Positions 8,532 to 18,813 of a DNA stretch of 64,000 nt are shown in pieces; position 1 is the first letter of the stretch, and each line of letters opens with the position of its first letter. Made by a program: the position numbers and the translations under genes. The stretch is from Paraburkholderia flava (GTDB lineage Bacteria > Pseudomonadota > Gammaproteobacteria > Burkholderiales > Burkholderiaceae). The notes under the pieces were generated by a model. That model was not told the DNA's origin and did no database searches. It worked only from the letters and a program-made list of their open reading frames with translations. Location: NCBI RefSeq assembly GCF_004359985.1, contig NZ_SMRO01000002.1:1375135-1439134 (forward strand), written 5' to 3'.

Positions 8532-8945
8532 ATGCAGAAGGTGTTCGTTTATGGGACGTTGCGGGCCGGCGAGGTCAACGACATCGGCGCAGCCGCCGCG
8601 CGTCATGACATCGCAGCGCCGACGTTGCTCGGCGAGGCGTCGGTGCGTGGGCGTCTGTTCGATTTTGGTTCTTATCCGGGGCTCGTCATCGACGGTGGCG
8701 GCGTGCCGGTGCGTGGCGACGTGTACGAGGTCGACGATGCGCTCGTCGCGGTGCTCGACGAAATCGAGGCGGTGTATCCGGGCGTCGAGGGACTTTTTCG
8801 CGCGCATCGGCTGACCATTGACGTTGCAGGCGCGCCGCTCGAATGCCTGATCTATCCGGTCGCAGCTCACGCGGTGAAAGGCTTGCCGGAGATCGCGTCG
8901 GGCGATTGGGTCGAACATCGTCGTGCGCGTCCGCATTCGCGATAA
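8532..8945 (+). CDS. Gamma-glutamylcyclotransferase-like (GGCT/AIG2) family protein
   Basis: A 137-residue protein with the GGCT fold signature V-F-V-Y-G-T-L-R at the N-terminus and a likely catalytic Glu in V-L-D-E-I-E at about residue 77. Family members release 5-oxoproline from gamma-glutamyl compounds or act on modified lysines; which applies here is not visible. A strong ribosome site AGGAGG precedes the ATG. It lies 48 bp after rraA on the same strand and may be cotranscribed. Confidence 0.85.
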   Translation: MQKVFVYGTLRAGEVNDIGAAAARHDIAAPTLLGEASVRGRLFDFGSYPGLVIDGGGVPVRGDVYEVDDALVAVLDEIEAVYPGVEGLFRAHRLTIDVAGAPLECLIYPVAAHAVKGLPEIASGDWVEHRRARPHSR

Positions 8946-8968
8946 CGCTGCCACGGCCGCAGTCGAAT

Positions 8969-9003
8969 AAAAAAGCCGGAGCGGCGTGTGGCCGGTCCGG
9001 CTT
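8969..9003 (-). terminator. Intrinsic terminator of aceB
   Basis: Read on the minus strand, stem AAGCCGGA / TCCGGCTT with inner pairing is followed by a run of T. It lies about 60 bp past the aceB stop and also separates it from the convergent GGCT gene. Confidence 0.75.
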
Positions 9004-9065
9004 GCATTGATCGAATCATCAACCGCTCGCGGTGACATGAGCGGCGCCGACGCGGCAACGCGCGT

Positions 9066-10658
9066 TCAGATTTCCTCGTACAGCGGCAGCGTCAGGAATT
9101 CGGTGAAGGTCTCCGACGTCGACATCTGTTCGAAGATCTGCGCGGCGCGATCGTACGGCTTCGTATCGCCGCCGACCACCTGCTTGACCTTGTCGAGTTC
9201 CTGCTGCGTCAACTGACCGATCAGTTCGGCGGTGACCTTGCGGCCGTCGTCGAGCTTGCCCTTCGGCGAACGGATCCACTGCCACACCTGCGAGCGCGAA
9301 ATTTCCGCGGTGGCCGCATCTTCCATCAGGTTGTGAATCGGCACGCAGCCATTGCCCGCGAGCCACGAACCCAGGTAGTGGATGCCGACGTTGATGTTGT
9401 AGCGCAGACCCGCTTCGGTGATCGGCGCTTCCGGACGGAAGTCGAGCAGATCGGCCGACGTCACCTGCACGTCGTCGCGTTGCTTCGCGATCTGGTTCGG
9501 CTTGTCGCCGAGCACCTTCACGAACTCTTCCATCGCGATCGACACGAGGCCCGGGTGCGCGACCCAGCCGCCGTCGTAGCCGTCGCCTGCATCGCGTGCC
9601 TTGTCCGAACGCACGCCGCCCATTGCCTTGTCGTTGGCGGTCGGGTCGTTCTTGATCGGAATCAGCGCGCTCATCCCGCCGATAGCCGGCGCGTTACGGC
9701 GATGGCAGGTCTTCAGCAATTCCAGCGCGTACGCGCGCATGAACGGCACGGTCATCGTGATCTGCACACGGTCCGCGAGGCAGAAGTCCTTGTCGCTCTT
9801 GAACTTCTTGATCGCCGAGAAGATGTAGTCCCAGCGACCCGCGTTCAAGCCCGAGCTGTGCTCGCGCAGTTCGTACAGGATCTCGTCCATTTCGAACGCG
9901 GCGAGGATCGTCTCGATCAGCACCGTTGCGCGGATCGTGCCGCGCGGAACGCCGACCGCTTCTTGAGCAGCGATGAAGATGTCGTTCCACAGGCGCGCTT
10001 CGAGATGGCTCTCCAGCTTCGGCAGATAGAAGTACGGACCCGATCCGCGCGTGAGCTGTTCCTTCGCGTTATGAAACAGGAACAGCGCGAAATCGAAGAT
10101 ACCGCCCGAGACGCGCTGGCCATCGACCGTCACGTGCTTTTCGTCGAGATGCCAGCCGCGCGGCCGGACGATCAGCGTCGCGATCTTGTCGTTCAGTTTG
10201 TACGACTTGCCGTTCTGCTCGAGCGAGATCGTGCGGCGTACCGCTTCCTTCAGGTTCAACTGACCGGTGATCTGGTTCGTCCAGTTCGGCGTATTCGAAT
10301 CCTCGAAGTCCGTCATGTACGAATCGGCGCCCGAGTTCAGCGCGTTGATGATCATCTTGCGTTCGACCGGTCCGGTGATCTCGACGCGACGGCATTCGAG
10401 ATCTTTCGGTAGCGGTGCGATCTTCCAGTCGGCATCGCGGATGCTCTTCGTTTCCGCGAGGAAGTCGGGGCGCTCGCCCGCATCGAGGCGCTTTGTGCGC
10501 TCGGCGCGCAGCTTCAGCAGTTCCTGGCGGCGCGGCTCGAACGTGCGATGCAGCTTCGCGACGAGCGCGAGCGCGTCGGGAGTCAGGATCGTTTCGAAGC
10601 CGGGTTCGATCGCGGCAGTGATTTGCATGCCCTGCGGCAGCGTCAGCGTGTTCGCCAT
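9066..10658 (-). CDS. aceB: Malate synthase A
   Basis: A 530-residue glyoxylate shunt enzyme that condenses glyoxylate and acetyl-CoA to malate in the cytoplasm. The malate synthase signature K-D-F-C-L-A-D-R is present, with the downstream G-G-M-S-A-L-I-P region and conserved T-D-F-E-D-S. Length is that of isoform A (about 530) rather than isoform G (about 720). It works with isocitrate lyase encoded at 13399-14703 on the same strand. A good GGAG ribosome site precedes the ATG, and a haloacid dehalogenase gene lies 73 bp upstream on the same strand. Confidence 0.97.
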   Translation of the reverse strand: MANTLTLPQGMQITAAIEPGFETILTPDALALVAKLHRTFEPRRQELLKLRAERTKRLDAGERPDFLAETKSIRDADWKIAPLPKDLECRRVEITGPVERKMIINALNSGADSYMTDFEDSNTPNWTNQITGQLNLKEAVRRTISLEQNGKSYKLNDKIATLIVRPRGWHLDEKHVTVDGQRVSGGIFDFALFLFHNAKEQLTRGSGPYFYLPKLESHLEARLWNDIFIAAQEAVGVPRGTIRATVLIETILAAFEMDEILYELREHSSGLNAGRWDYIFSAIKKFKSDKDFCLADRVQITMTVPFMRAYALELLKTCHRRNAPAIGGMSALIPIKNDPTANDKAMGGVRSDKARDAGDGYDGGWVAHPGLVSIAMEEFVKVLGDKPNQIAKQRDDVQVTSADLLDFRPEAPITEAGLRYNINVGIHYLGSWLAGNGCVPIHNLMEDAATAEISRSQVWQWIRSPKGKLDDGRKVTAELIGQLTQQELDKVKQVVGGDTKPYDRAAQIFEQMSTSETFTEFLTLPLYEEI

Positions 10659-10731
10659 GGTTTCTCCTTGGTCGGTCAGATTGCAAAGATGCGGATGAAG
10701 TGCGTCGTCATATCGATCATCGGTCCGATGC

Positions 10732-11517
10732 TCACGCGCCAGGGCTGTGGCGTGCGCGCTCGGACGGTCGGTCGGACGGCGCGAAGGTTTTTAGAAATTC
10801 GGGCAGGTCGGCCATGCTGCTTCCGGTGCCGTGCGGCGTCACGCCGAGTTCTTCGGCGGGCAGGCGCTGGCGGTTGATCCAGAACGTCGTATAGCCGAAC
10901 CACGTTGCGCCGCTCACGTCCCAACCGTTCGACGACACGAACACGATGTCGCGTGCGTTCGCGGCGAATGCCTGCGTGCCGAGTGCGTAGGCGGCAGGCG
11001 CGGGCTTGTACGCGTGCACTGCGTCGACGGACAGTACGTGGTCGAACAGGCCCGTCATGCCCGCGCTTTTCACCGCGATGTCGAGCATCTGCGGATTGCC
11101 GTTGGACAGGATCGCCAGACCAACGTGCGCAGCGTGCGTAGTGTTTTCATTGGCCGCGCGTTGCGCGTGCAGACGGCGCAGCACAGGGACAGCGTCGGGG
11201 AATGCCGAGAGACACGCGTATTCGTCCATCAGCCGCTTTTCGGCGGCGCTGTTCAGCGTGAGCGAAAGACGGCGCGCCGCGTAGCGCAGCGCATCGAGCG
11301 TGATGTTCCAGAACGGTTGATAACGTGCGCCGGCCGGATCGGACAGCGTGCGCAGCTGCGTGTATTCGATCTGTTTTTGCCGCCACAACTGCGACAGGGC
11401 GTCACCGTGGCCGGGAAACATCTGTTCCGCCGCGGCCACGACAGAATGCACGTCGAACAGCGTGCCGTACGCGTCGAAGATAACTGCCTTGGGGAAGAGT
11501 GTCGTTGTGGCCGACAT
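10732..11517 (-). CDS. Haloacid dehalogenase, type II
   Basis: A 261-residue HAD-superfamily hydrolase of the L-2-haloacid dehalogenase subgroup. The nucleophile motif D-A-Y-G-T-L-F is at the N-terminus. The diagnostic [10 protein letters not shown] segment and the following F-W-I-N-R are typical of type II 2-haloacid dehalogenases, which hydrolyse L-2-haloacids to D-2-hydroxyacids. I preferred the ATG at 11517 with GGAG eight bases upstream over a TTG nine codons earlier. It diverges from a LysR gene and lies upstream of aceB. Its product could feed the glyoxylate pathway (glycolate from chloroacetate), but this is inference. Confidence 0.88.
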   Translation of the reverse strand: MSATTTLFPKAVIFDAYGTLFDVHSVVAAAEQMFPGHGDALSQLWRQKQIEYTQLRTLSDPAGARYQPFWNITLDALRYAARRLSLTLNSAAEKRLMDEYACLSAFPDAVPVLRRLHAQRAANENTTHAAHVGLAILSNGNPQMLDIAVKSAGMTGLFDHVLSVDAVHAYKPAPAAYALGTQAFAANARDIVFVSSNGWDVSGATWFGYTTFWINRQRLPAEELGVTPHGTGSSMADLPEFLKTFAPSDRPSERARHSPGA

Positions 11518-11557
11518 TGCCGTGCGCTCCAGTTCAGAGGTCAAGATGAATTGTATT

Positions 11558-11595
11558 AGTGATCGCCAATGCTAAAAAAGTCCTTTGAGATCACT
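11558..11595. promoter_or_regulatory. Candidate LysR operator between dehalogenase and lysR genes
   Basis: Inverted repeat AGTGATC (11558-11564) and GATCACT (11589-11595) with 24 bp between, plus a nested TTAG-N12-CTAA. It lies in the AT-rich part of the 152-bp divergent spacer, where LysR regulators usually bind. No experimental consensus supports it. Confidence 0.35.
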
Positions 11596-11669
11596 TGATC
11601 TTTTACTTTCACCCACCTAATCTGACGCGCATCCCTAGACACAGGCGTTTGCACCGGCTCGTCGACTTC

Positions 11670-12572
11670 ATGGACCGCTTCAAGCAGATCGAGACTTTCG
11701 TGACCGTGGCCGCCAAAGGCAGCCTGTCCGCAGCCGCGCAGGCCGAAGGCGTCGCGCCGGCGATCATCGGCCGCCGCATCGACGCGCTCGAAGAGCGGCT
11801 CGGCGTGAAGCTGCTGGTGCGCACGACACGCCGCATCACGCTGACGTTCGAGGGTTCCGCATTCCTCGAAGACTGCCAGCGCGTGATCCACGACATGCAG
11901 AACGCGGAGGCGAGCGTGTCGGCCGGCGGCGTCAAGGCGAGCGGTCATCTGCGCGTGTCGGCGCCGGCGGGGTTCGGGCGTCGTCACGTTGCGCCGCTGG
12001 TTCCCGCGTTCACGGTTGCGCATCCGGATGTGTCGATCACGCTCGATCTGTCCGACCGGATGGTCGATCTCGTCAACGAGGGTTTCGACTGCGCGGTGCG
12101 GCTCGGCGAGTTGCCGGATTCGTCGCTGGTGTCGCTGCGGCTCGGAGAAAACCGCCGCGTCTGCGTCGCGTCGCCGGCGTATCTCGCACGTCGCGGCGCG
12201 CCGCGCACGCTCGCCGATCTCGGTCATCACAACTGCCTCGCGCTCGGCGCGAGCGCGAACCAGCAGCGCGGCTGGATGTTCCAGCAGGACGACAAGGTCG
12301 TGTCGATCAAGGTGTCGGGCACGATGGAGTGTTCGGACGGCGCGGTGCTGCACGAATGGTGTCTCGAGGGCTACGGGCTCGCGTGGCGTTCGTGGTGGGA
12401 GGTCGGCACGGACATCGCGGCGGGTCGGCTCGTCAGCGTGCTCGACGAGTTCGCCGCGCCGCCGATCGGCATCCACGCGGTGTTTCCGCAGCGGCGTCAT
12501 CTGCCGTTGCGGGTCCGGCTGTTTCTCGATTTCCTCAAGCATACGTACGGCCATCCCGGTTACTGGGGCTGA
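11670..12572 (+). CDS. LysR family transcriptional regulator
   Basis: A 300-residue LysR regulator. The winged helix-turn-helix covers residues 1-60 (M-D-R-F-K-Q-I-E-T-F start, G-S-L-S-A-A-A-Q recognition region) and the periplasmic-binding-like effector domain spans about 90-295. The start was set at 11670 because it gives the standard LysR N-terminus; the open frame extends 25 codons further but lacks family similarity. Gene orientation opposite the haloacid dehalogenase suggests it regulates that gene and itself. Sequence type resembles the CrgA/DmlR group. Confidence 0.92.
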   Translation: MDRFKQIETFVTVAAKGSLSAAAQAEGVAPAIIGRRIDALEERLGVKLLVRTTRRITLTFEGSAFLEDCQRVIHDMQNAEASVSAGGVKASGHLRVSAPAGFGRRHVAPLVPAFTVAHPDVSITLDLSDRMVDLVNEGFDCAVRLGELPDSSLVSLRLGENRRVCVASPAYLARRGAPRTLADLGHHNCLALGASANQQRGWMFQQDDKVVSIKVSGTMECSDGAVLHEWCLEGYGLAWRSWWEVGTDIAAGRLVSVLDEFAAPPIGIHAVFPQRRHLPLRVRLFLDFLKHTYGHPGYWG

Positions 12573-12716
12573 CAAGATCGACCGGGCGGAACGAGCACGC
12601 GATGGCTGCTCGCACGCACTACAATCGGTACAAGGGTGCCGCCGCATCCACGTTCGCGCACGGCCTCGATGACCGTCGCGGCAGCGGCACGGCACCGGCC
12701 GGCGATGGAGGACATC

Positions 12717-13151
12717 ATGTTCACGCACATCCTGGTTCCAACCGACGGTTCGGATCTGTCGAAAAAGGCCATTGACGGTGCGATCGATCTCGCGCGCTCC
12801 GTCGGCGCGCGCGTGACCGCGTATGCGTGTCTGCCGCAATATCCGTACTCGCCGTTCTCCGAGGTCGTGATCGAACCGCCGGTCGATTTCATGGAGCGTA
12901 GCGAACGCGAAGCGCGTCAGCATCTGCAGGAAGTCGAGCAGGCCGCGCACGAAGCGGGCGTGGTATTCGCGAGCCAGACCAGCGTGCATCCGTCGCCGTA
13001 TCTCGGGATCATCGAGGCGGCGGAGCAGGGTGGCTGCGACGTGATCTTCATGGCGTCGCACGGACGACGCGGCCTCGGCAGCCTGCTGATCGGCAGCGAG
13101 ACCCAGCGCGTGCTCACGCATACGAAAATTCCAGTGATTGTGTATCGATAG
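12717..13151 (+). CDS. Universal stress protein (UspA family)
   Basis: A 144-residue single-domain Usp protein. The N-terminal I-L-V-P-T-D-G-S strand and the C-terminal ATP-binding motif G-x2-G-x9-G-S (seen as G-R-R-G-L-G-S-L-L-I-G-S) are intact, so it probably binds ATP. The start at 12717 has GGAGG five bases upstream; earlier in-frame starts would add a sequence unlike the family. A TACAAT at 12620-12625 may be its -10. Role: a cytoplasmic stress-survival factor of undefined target. Confidence 0.92.
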   Translation: MFTHILVPTDGSDLSKKAIDGAIDLARSVGARVTAYACLPQYPYSPFSEVVIEPPVDFMERSEREARQHLQEVEQAAHEAGVVFASQTSVHPSPYLGIIEAAEQGGCDVIFMASHGRRGLGSLLIGSETQRVLTHTKIPVIVYR

Positions 13152-13398
13152 CGGCACATGGCGCCGCGCGGGACAGATAAAGAAGGCGCGCGCCGACGTG
13201 GCCGCCGGCGCGCGTGACTTCAATCGCGGCATCTTGAACCGTGCCGCTTCTTTAGCTTCTCCAACTCCTCCCAGATCCTTCGACTGCCCGAATGACGGCC
13301 CAAACTACGAACCGCCATTCCCTCCCTGAACGCGGTCCTCTGCGGGACCGCTGATGCGTGCCTTGTCGCGTCGCGGGCGATGAAGCCCGCGAGCCACA
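13152..13398. other. Intergenic region between usp and aceA ends
   Basis: A 247-bp convergent gap. It contains a GC-rich inverted repeat GCGCGCCG / CGGCGCGC (13188-13213) and a smaller GCGGTCC / GGACCGC hairpin near 13329-13350. Neither is followed by a clear T run, so neither is a convincing intrinsic terminator. No gene seen. Confidence 0.4.
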
Positions 13399-14703
<1,305 letters not shown>

Positions 14704-15003
14704 GGTGTGCTCCCTGATGGCGTTGAAGGTGGATCGGTCGACTCGTGTCTTCTGCGAAACCGTTGCTCGAGGCGTTTTGTTTCGCGAACTCTTATATAAG
14801 AGTCTAGGCAAATCGACCGATCGGGGACAGCGGCAAGGAGCGTTTGGTGTGCTATTTTTTTATCAAATAAATCATGGTGTTATTTCAATCGTTTCGCATT
14901 GAGAAACGATATTTTCCATGTTGCAATAGCGTGTGTTGTGCCACGCAACACGATTTTTCACGGATCAAAAATTTTTTTCGTATCGTGAAACGCTGACGGA
15001 GAC
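14704..15003. promoter_or_regulatory. aceA upstream regulatory region with palindromes
   Basis: This AT-rich stretch carries a perfect 16-bp palindrome ACTCTTATATAAGAGT (14788-14803). Farther upstream are ATCGTTTC-N7-GAAACGAT (14888-14910) and GTGTTG-N7-CAACAC (14933-14951). The first overlaps the likely core promoter or proximal operator of aceA, about 85 bp before the start codon. The two distal repeats share 7-bp spacers. I cannot name the regulators. No gene is visible. Confidence 0.55.
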
Positions 15004-15004
15004 G

Positions 15005-15033
15005 TAAAAAAACCGGCGCCGAAGCGCCGGTTT
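15005..15033 (-). terminator. Intrinsic terminator of rhlE
   Basis: On the minus strand, stem AAACCGGCGC / GCGCCGGTTT with a short loop, followed by seven T. It lies about 60 bp after the helicase stop codon. Confidence 0.85.
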
Positions 15034-15094
15034 TCTGTCTGGCATGACGGGACGGCGGGTTGCCGTCCGTCGGCGAGAGCGGGGATAAGCCCGA

Positions 15095-16693
15095 TCAGCT
15101 GCCGCGTCGTGCGGTGCGCGGGCCGTCGCTGCGACGGGCGCCGTAGCCGCCGTCGCGCGAACCGCCGTAGCCTTCACGGTTGCCGCCATTGCCCGACGGC
15201 TTGCCGCCCCAGCTATTGCCGGTGCCGCTACCGCTGCGAGCACCGGCGCTACCTGCCGGCTTGCTGCTGCTGTTGCCAAAACGACGACCACCACCGCCGC
15301 CATTACCGCCGCCAGGACGGCCACGGCCACCGCCGAATCCGCCGCGACCATTGGCCGGGGCCGACTTGCGCGGCTCGAAGCCGACGACGACATTGACCGG
15401 CAGCGTCAGGCGAACGAAACGTTCGATACGCTTCAGTGCGCCCTGTTCGGCGTGATGCACGAGGCTCACGGCGATACCCGAGCGGCCCGCACGGCCGGTA
15501 CGGCCGATACGGTGCACGTAGTCTTCGGCGAACTTCGGCAGGTCATAGTTGAACACGTGCGTGATGCCCGGGATGTCGATACCGCGAGCAGCGACGTCGG
15601 TGGCCACCAGCACGCGCACGCGACGTTCGCGCAGCGCGCGGATCGTGCGGGTACGCGCGCCTTGCGGCAGGTCGCCATGCAGTGCGGCCGATTCGAAACC
15701 CGCGTCGGCGAGACGGCCGGCGAGCTGGTCGGCTTCCATCTTGGTCGACGTGAACACGATGGCCTGGTCGAGGCCGGAATCGCGCAGCAGGTGATCGAGC
15801 AGACGATCCTTGTGATCGCGGTCGTCCACGTAATGCACGGTCTGCGCGATGTTCGTCGCGGTTTCCAGACGCTGGACGATCTCGATGCGTTCCGGGTTTT
15901 TCAGCAGACGGCCGGTCAGCGAGCTGATCTTGCCGTCGAGCGTGGCCGAGAACAGCATCGTCTGACGCGACGCCGGCGTAGCGGCGACGATCGTTTCGAT
16001 GTCGTCGATGAAGCCCATGTCGAGCATGCGGTCGGCTTCGTCGAGCACGAGGATCTGCAGTTGCGACAGATCGATACGGCCGCGCTCCAGATGGTCGAGC
16101 AGACGGCCCGGCGTTGCGACGAGAATTTCAGGGTTCTTGGCGAGCAGCATCAGCTGCTGGCCGTAGGCGACGCCGCCGAGAATGCTGACGGTGCGCAGAC
16201 GCTTGAGGTGCTTGCCGTACGTCGAAGCGGCGGTCGTCACCTGCATCGCGAGTTCGCGGGTCGGCGTGAGGACCAGCAGGCTCGGACGGGCGACCGGCTG
16301 CGGACGGCGCGTGCGACGATCGGCACCAGCCGCATCGCGCGGTTCGCGCGGTTGCGCTGCCTGGGTTTTTTGCAGTTGCGAGAAGCGTTCGATCGCGGGC
16401 AGCATGAAGGCGGCGGTCTTGCCGGAACCGGTCGGGCTCGAGACCATCAGGTCGCGGCCGGCGATCGCAGCGGGAATCGCGCGTTGCTGCACGGGCGTCG
16501 GGGTCTGGTAGCCGGCGGCAACCAGCGCCGAGACGACATCCGCCGACAGGCCCAGCGACGCGAACGTCGGACCTTGCGGTGCCGCGGTTTCAGTCGCCGG
16601 AGTTTCAGCCGCGCTGGTCACGCCAGGTGCATCGATGCCGAGCGCTTCGTCGGCGATGGCGGTCAGGGGGCTGGAGATATTGCTCGAAGTCAT
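15095..16693 (-). CDS. rhlE: DEAD-box ATP-dependent RNA helicase (RhlE-type)
   Basis: A 532-residue RNA helicase. After a disordered Ala/Thr-rich N-terminus (1-40) come the Q motif region (T-P-T-P-V-Q near 64-69), Walker A S-P-T-G-S-G-K-T (86-93), P-T-R-E-L, L-D-E-A-D, S-A-T and the H-R-I-G-R-T-G-R-A-G motif. An Arg/Pro-rich insert of about 25 residues sits before P-T-R-E-L. The C-terminal 100 residues are Gly/Arg/Ser-rich, typical of RhlE proteins, and likely bind RNA or degradosome partners. Preceded by a long untranslated leader. Exact paralogue (RhlE, DbpA or SrmB type) is judged from layout only. Confidence 0.92.
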   Translation of the reverse strand: MTSSNISSPLTAIADEALGIDAPGVTSAAETPATETAAPQGPTFASLGLSADVVSALVAAGYQTPTPVQQRAIPAAIAGRDLMVSSPTGSGKTAAFMLPAIERFSQLQKTQAAQPREPRDAAGADRRTRRPQPVARPSLLVLTPTRELAMQVTTAASTYGKHLKRLRTVSILGGVAYGQQLMLLAKNPEILVATPGRLLDHLERGRIDLSQLQILVLDEADRMLDMGFIDDIETIVAATPASRQTMLFSATLDGKISSLTGRLLKNPERIEIVQRLETATNIAQTVHYVDDRDHKDRLLDHLLRDSGLDQAIVFTSTKMEADQLAGRLADAGFESAALHGDLPQGARTRTIRALRERRVRVLVATDVAARGIDIPGITHVFNYDLPKFAEDYVHRIGRTGRAGRSGIAVSLVHHAEQGALKRIERFVRLTLPVNVVVGFEPRKSAPANGRGGFGGGRGRPGGGNGGGGGRRFGNSSSKPAGSAGARSGSGTGNSWGGKPSGNGGNREGYGGSRDGGYGARRSDGPRTARRGS

Positions 16694-17136
16694 GTGAATC
16701 CTTGGAACACAGGGAATAAAACGTCGGCGCCAATCGGCATACCCAAGTCGTCGGATTCAGCGAGCAAAGAAGCAGCGAGCAAATCGAAAAACGGGGGCAA
16801 CTTGCCAGCGTACGGCAAGTGTTTCGTTAGAAGCTGTATCGGATGCGACAGGCCATTCCGGCATTGTCGCCAGCCTTACATGACGGCCCGAAGAAGAGAG
16901 CCTAAGCAGGAGGGGACAGGTTCTAAACTGGATTGGAGCAAAACGCTACGAGGCGCTGCACCGACTGATCCGGCCAAGCAGAACGCAGGACCGGGCGGAC
17001 AAAGTGAAGCGCAGGCCACATTGTAGCCGAGTTTGCTGCACTGCGCCAGCCCGTTGAGATACCAGTTGCGGGATCGCCGGCAACTGGCCGGGGCAAAGGG
17101 GCTGCTGCGAGAGAGGCCGGGTCGCCGGCCGCCGCG
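16694..17136. other. rhlE leader and promoter region
   Basis: A 443-bp gap. On the minus strand a -10 like TACAAT lies at 17025-17020 with a weak -35 (TGGCGC at 17048-17043). If used, rhlE would have a 5' leader of about 320 nt. The leader contains a hairpin ACTTGCC-N7-GGCAAGT (16800-16820). No coding sequence with plausible start and length was found. Confidence 0.4.
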
Positions 17137-17406
17137 TCAGGCCGAGGCGCCGCTCTTCAGCGATTCGACCAGCTCGGTATATTGCTGTTTCGCCGCATCC
17201 TGCGATGTGCCTTTAAGCGCAGCCCACGCGTCGTACTTGTACTTGCCGACGATGTCGGTGAAGCCGGGCTTGTCGCCGTGGACGTCGCCGTCGGTGGCCT
17301 GCTTGAACAGCGCGTAAAGACGCAGCAGCGTCAGGTTGCCCGGGCGTTCCGGCAACTGCTTCACATCTTCCTGGGCTTGCGCGAACAGCGCATTGACGTC
17401 GCTCAT
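17137..17406 (-). CDS. Acyl-CoA-binding protein
   Basis: An 89-residue four-helix acyl-CoA-binding protein (ACBP) that buffers long-chain acyl-CoA in the cytosol. The typical Y-A-L-F-K-Q-A-T-x-G-D motif and the K-Y-D-A-W-A-A-L helix with the ligand-contacting Lys and Tyr are present. The start at 17406 has GGAG six bases upstream. Stand-alone ACBPs occur in only some bacteria, commonly Burkholderiaceae. It diverges from tsaB. Confidence 0.95.
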   Translation of the reverse strand: MSDVNALFAQAQEDVKQLPERPGNLTLLRLYALFKQATDGDVHGDKPGFTDIVGKYKYDAWAALKGTSQDAAKQQYTELVESLKSGASA

Positions 17407-17575
17407 CGATTTCTCCATGCCAGATCGAGATAGGGGCGTCGATCATAGCAAGCACCGCCGCACGCAGGCTGGAGCGATTCTTCCAAACAATGTGTATCGA
17501 CCGGCCGATGGCCGGTCCCCATTGTCCGCACGCAGCATGCCCGGCGACGCGCAGCACCGCATTACAATAGCGGGC

Positions 17576-18322
17576 ATGACTCGAACCGTGCTGCTTGCCC
17601 TCGATACGTCGACTGAATTCTGTTCGGTCGCGCTGCTGTCTGTCTCTACTCCCGCTGCCGATCCGCAAACCTGGGTGCGCCACGAAGCGACCGGCGCGGT
17701 ATCGAGCGCGCGTCTGTTGCCCGCTATCCGCGAACTGTTCGATGAAGCCGGTCTGCCGCTGTCGGCCTGCGATGCGATCGCGTTCGGTGCCGGTCCCGGT
17801 TCGTTCACGGGTCTGCGCACCGCGACCGGCGTCGCACAGGGACTCGCGTTCGGGCTCGATCGTCCGGTGGTGCCGGTGAGCACGCTGCTCGCGTGCGCGG
17901 AAAGCGCGCGGCTGCGCGACCCGTCGGCGATGCGTGTGCTCGCGGCGCTCGATGCGCGGATGGACGAGGTCTACTGGGCCGACTTCGAGTGGGACGATCT
18001 GCTGGGCGAATGGCGCACGCTGCACGCGGCCGCGCTCGATGCGCCGGATGCGTTGCCGCTCCCCGACGCGCCGTTCACGCTCGCAGGCAATGCGGCGGCC
18101 GTCTTCGGCGCGCGATTGTCTGCAGCCGCGGCCGCCCGCGTGGTCGATGGCGATGCAGTGCCGCATGCGCTCCCGCTTGCATTCGCCGCGCTACGCGCGT
18201 TGCGCGCGGGGCGGACCGTGCCGGCCGACCAGGCCGCGCCCGAGTACGTGCGCAACAAGGTCGCGCAGACGACGGCCGAGCGGATGGCCGCGAAGGCTGC
18301 CCGCAGCGAGGGCGTGCAATGA
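17576..18322 (+). CDS. tsaB: tRNA threonylcarbamoyladenosine biosynthesis protein TsaB
   Basis: A 248-residue ASKHA-fold protein that partners TsaD and TsaE in making the t6A modification at position 37 of ANN-decoding tRNAs. The N-terminal A-L-D-T-S-T-E motif and the G-A-G-P-G-S-F-T-G-L-R segment are diagnostic. It starts a chain of overlapping genes: its TGA overlaps the rimI ATG. No Shine-Dalgarno is visible before the ATG, and a TACAAT at 17564-17569 would place the transcription start at or next to the ATG. Confidence 0.95.
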   Translation: MTRTVLLALDTSTEFCSVALLSVSTPAADPQTWVRHEATGAVSSARLLPAIRELFDEAGLPLSACDAIAFGAGPGSFTGLRTATGVAQGLAFGLDRPVVPVSTLLACAESARLRDPSAMRVLAALDARMDEVYWADFEWDDLLGEWRTLHAAALDAPDALPLPDAPFTLAGNAAAVFGARLSAAAAARVVDGDAVPHALPLAFAALRALRAGRTVPADQAAPEYVRNKVAQTTAERMAAKAARSEGVQ

Positions 18323-18813
18323 GCGGTGTGCTGCTCGCCGACCGCTACGTCTCGCAGATGACCGAAGGCGATCTCGACGAAGTCGCGTCAATCGAAAAAA
18401 CCGCGTACGAGTTTCCGTGGAGCCGAGGCAACTTCGAGGACTCACTGCGCAACGGTTATCTCGGCATCTGTCTGCGGCACGTGACCGGCACGCTGCTCGG
18501 CTACTGCGTGCTGATGCCGGTCGTCGATGAAATGCATCTGTTGAATCTGTGTGTCGCCCCGGCGGCGCAAGGTGCGGGTGCCGGCCTCACGTTGCTGCGC
18601 GAAGCGGTGCGCGTGACGCGTGCCGAAAAGCTCGAGGGTCTGCTGCTGGAAGTGCGGCCGTCGAATCTCCGGGCCGTCCGGTTGTACGAGCGCTTCGGCT
18701 TCGCGACGATCGGCCGGCGCAAGAACTATTATCCGGCGCGGCATCGCGGCCGGGAGGATGCCATCGTGATGCGTTTTTCGTTTGCAGAGGAGGGCGCAGA
18801 TGGCGCTGCATGA
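18319..18813 (+). CDS. rimI: Ribosomal protein S18 alanine N-acetyltransferase
   Basis: A 164-residue GNAT enzyme that acetylates the N-terminal alanine of ribosomal protein S18. The V-A-P-A-A-Q-G-A-G-A-G-L acetyl-CoA loop, E-V-R-P-S-N motif and the C-terminal Y-E-R-F-G-F-A-T-I-G-R-R-K-N-Y-Y pattern are those of RimI. The ATG overlaps the tsaB stop by 4 bp, and the tsaB-rimI pairing is common across bacteria. The 3' end overlaps the following glycosylase gene by 14 bp. Confidence 0.94.
   Translation: MSGVLLADRYVSQMTEGDLDEVASIEKTAYEFPWSRGNFEDSLRNGYLGICLRHVTGTLLGYCVLMPVVDEMHLLNLCVAPAAQGAGAGLTLLREAVRVTRAEKLEGLLLEVRPSNLRAVRLYERFGFATIGRRKNYYPARHRGREDAIVMRFSFAEEGADGAA

Noticed and set aside
13188..13213. 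GC-rich inverted repeat after usp as a terminator
   Set aside because: No adequate T tract; could equally be chance in GC-rich DNA.
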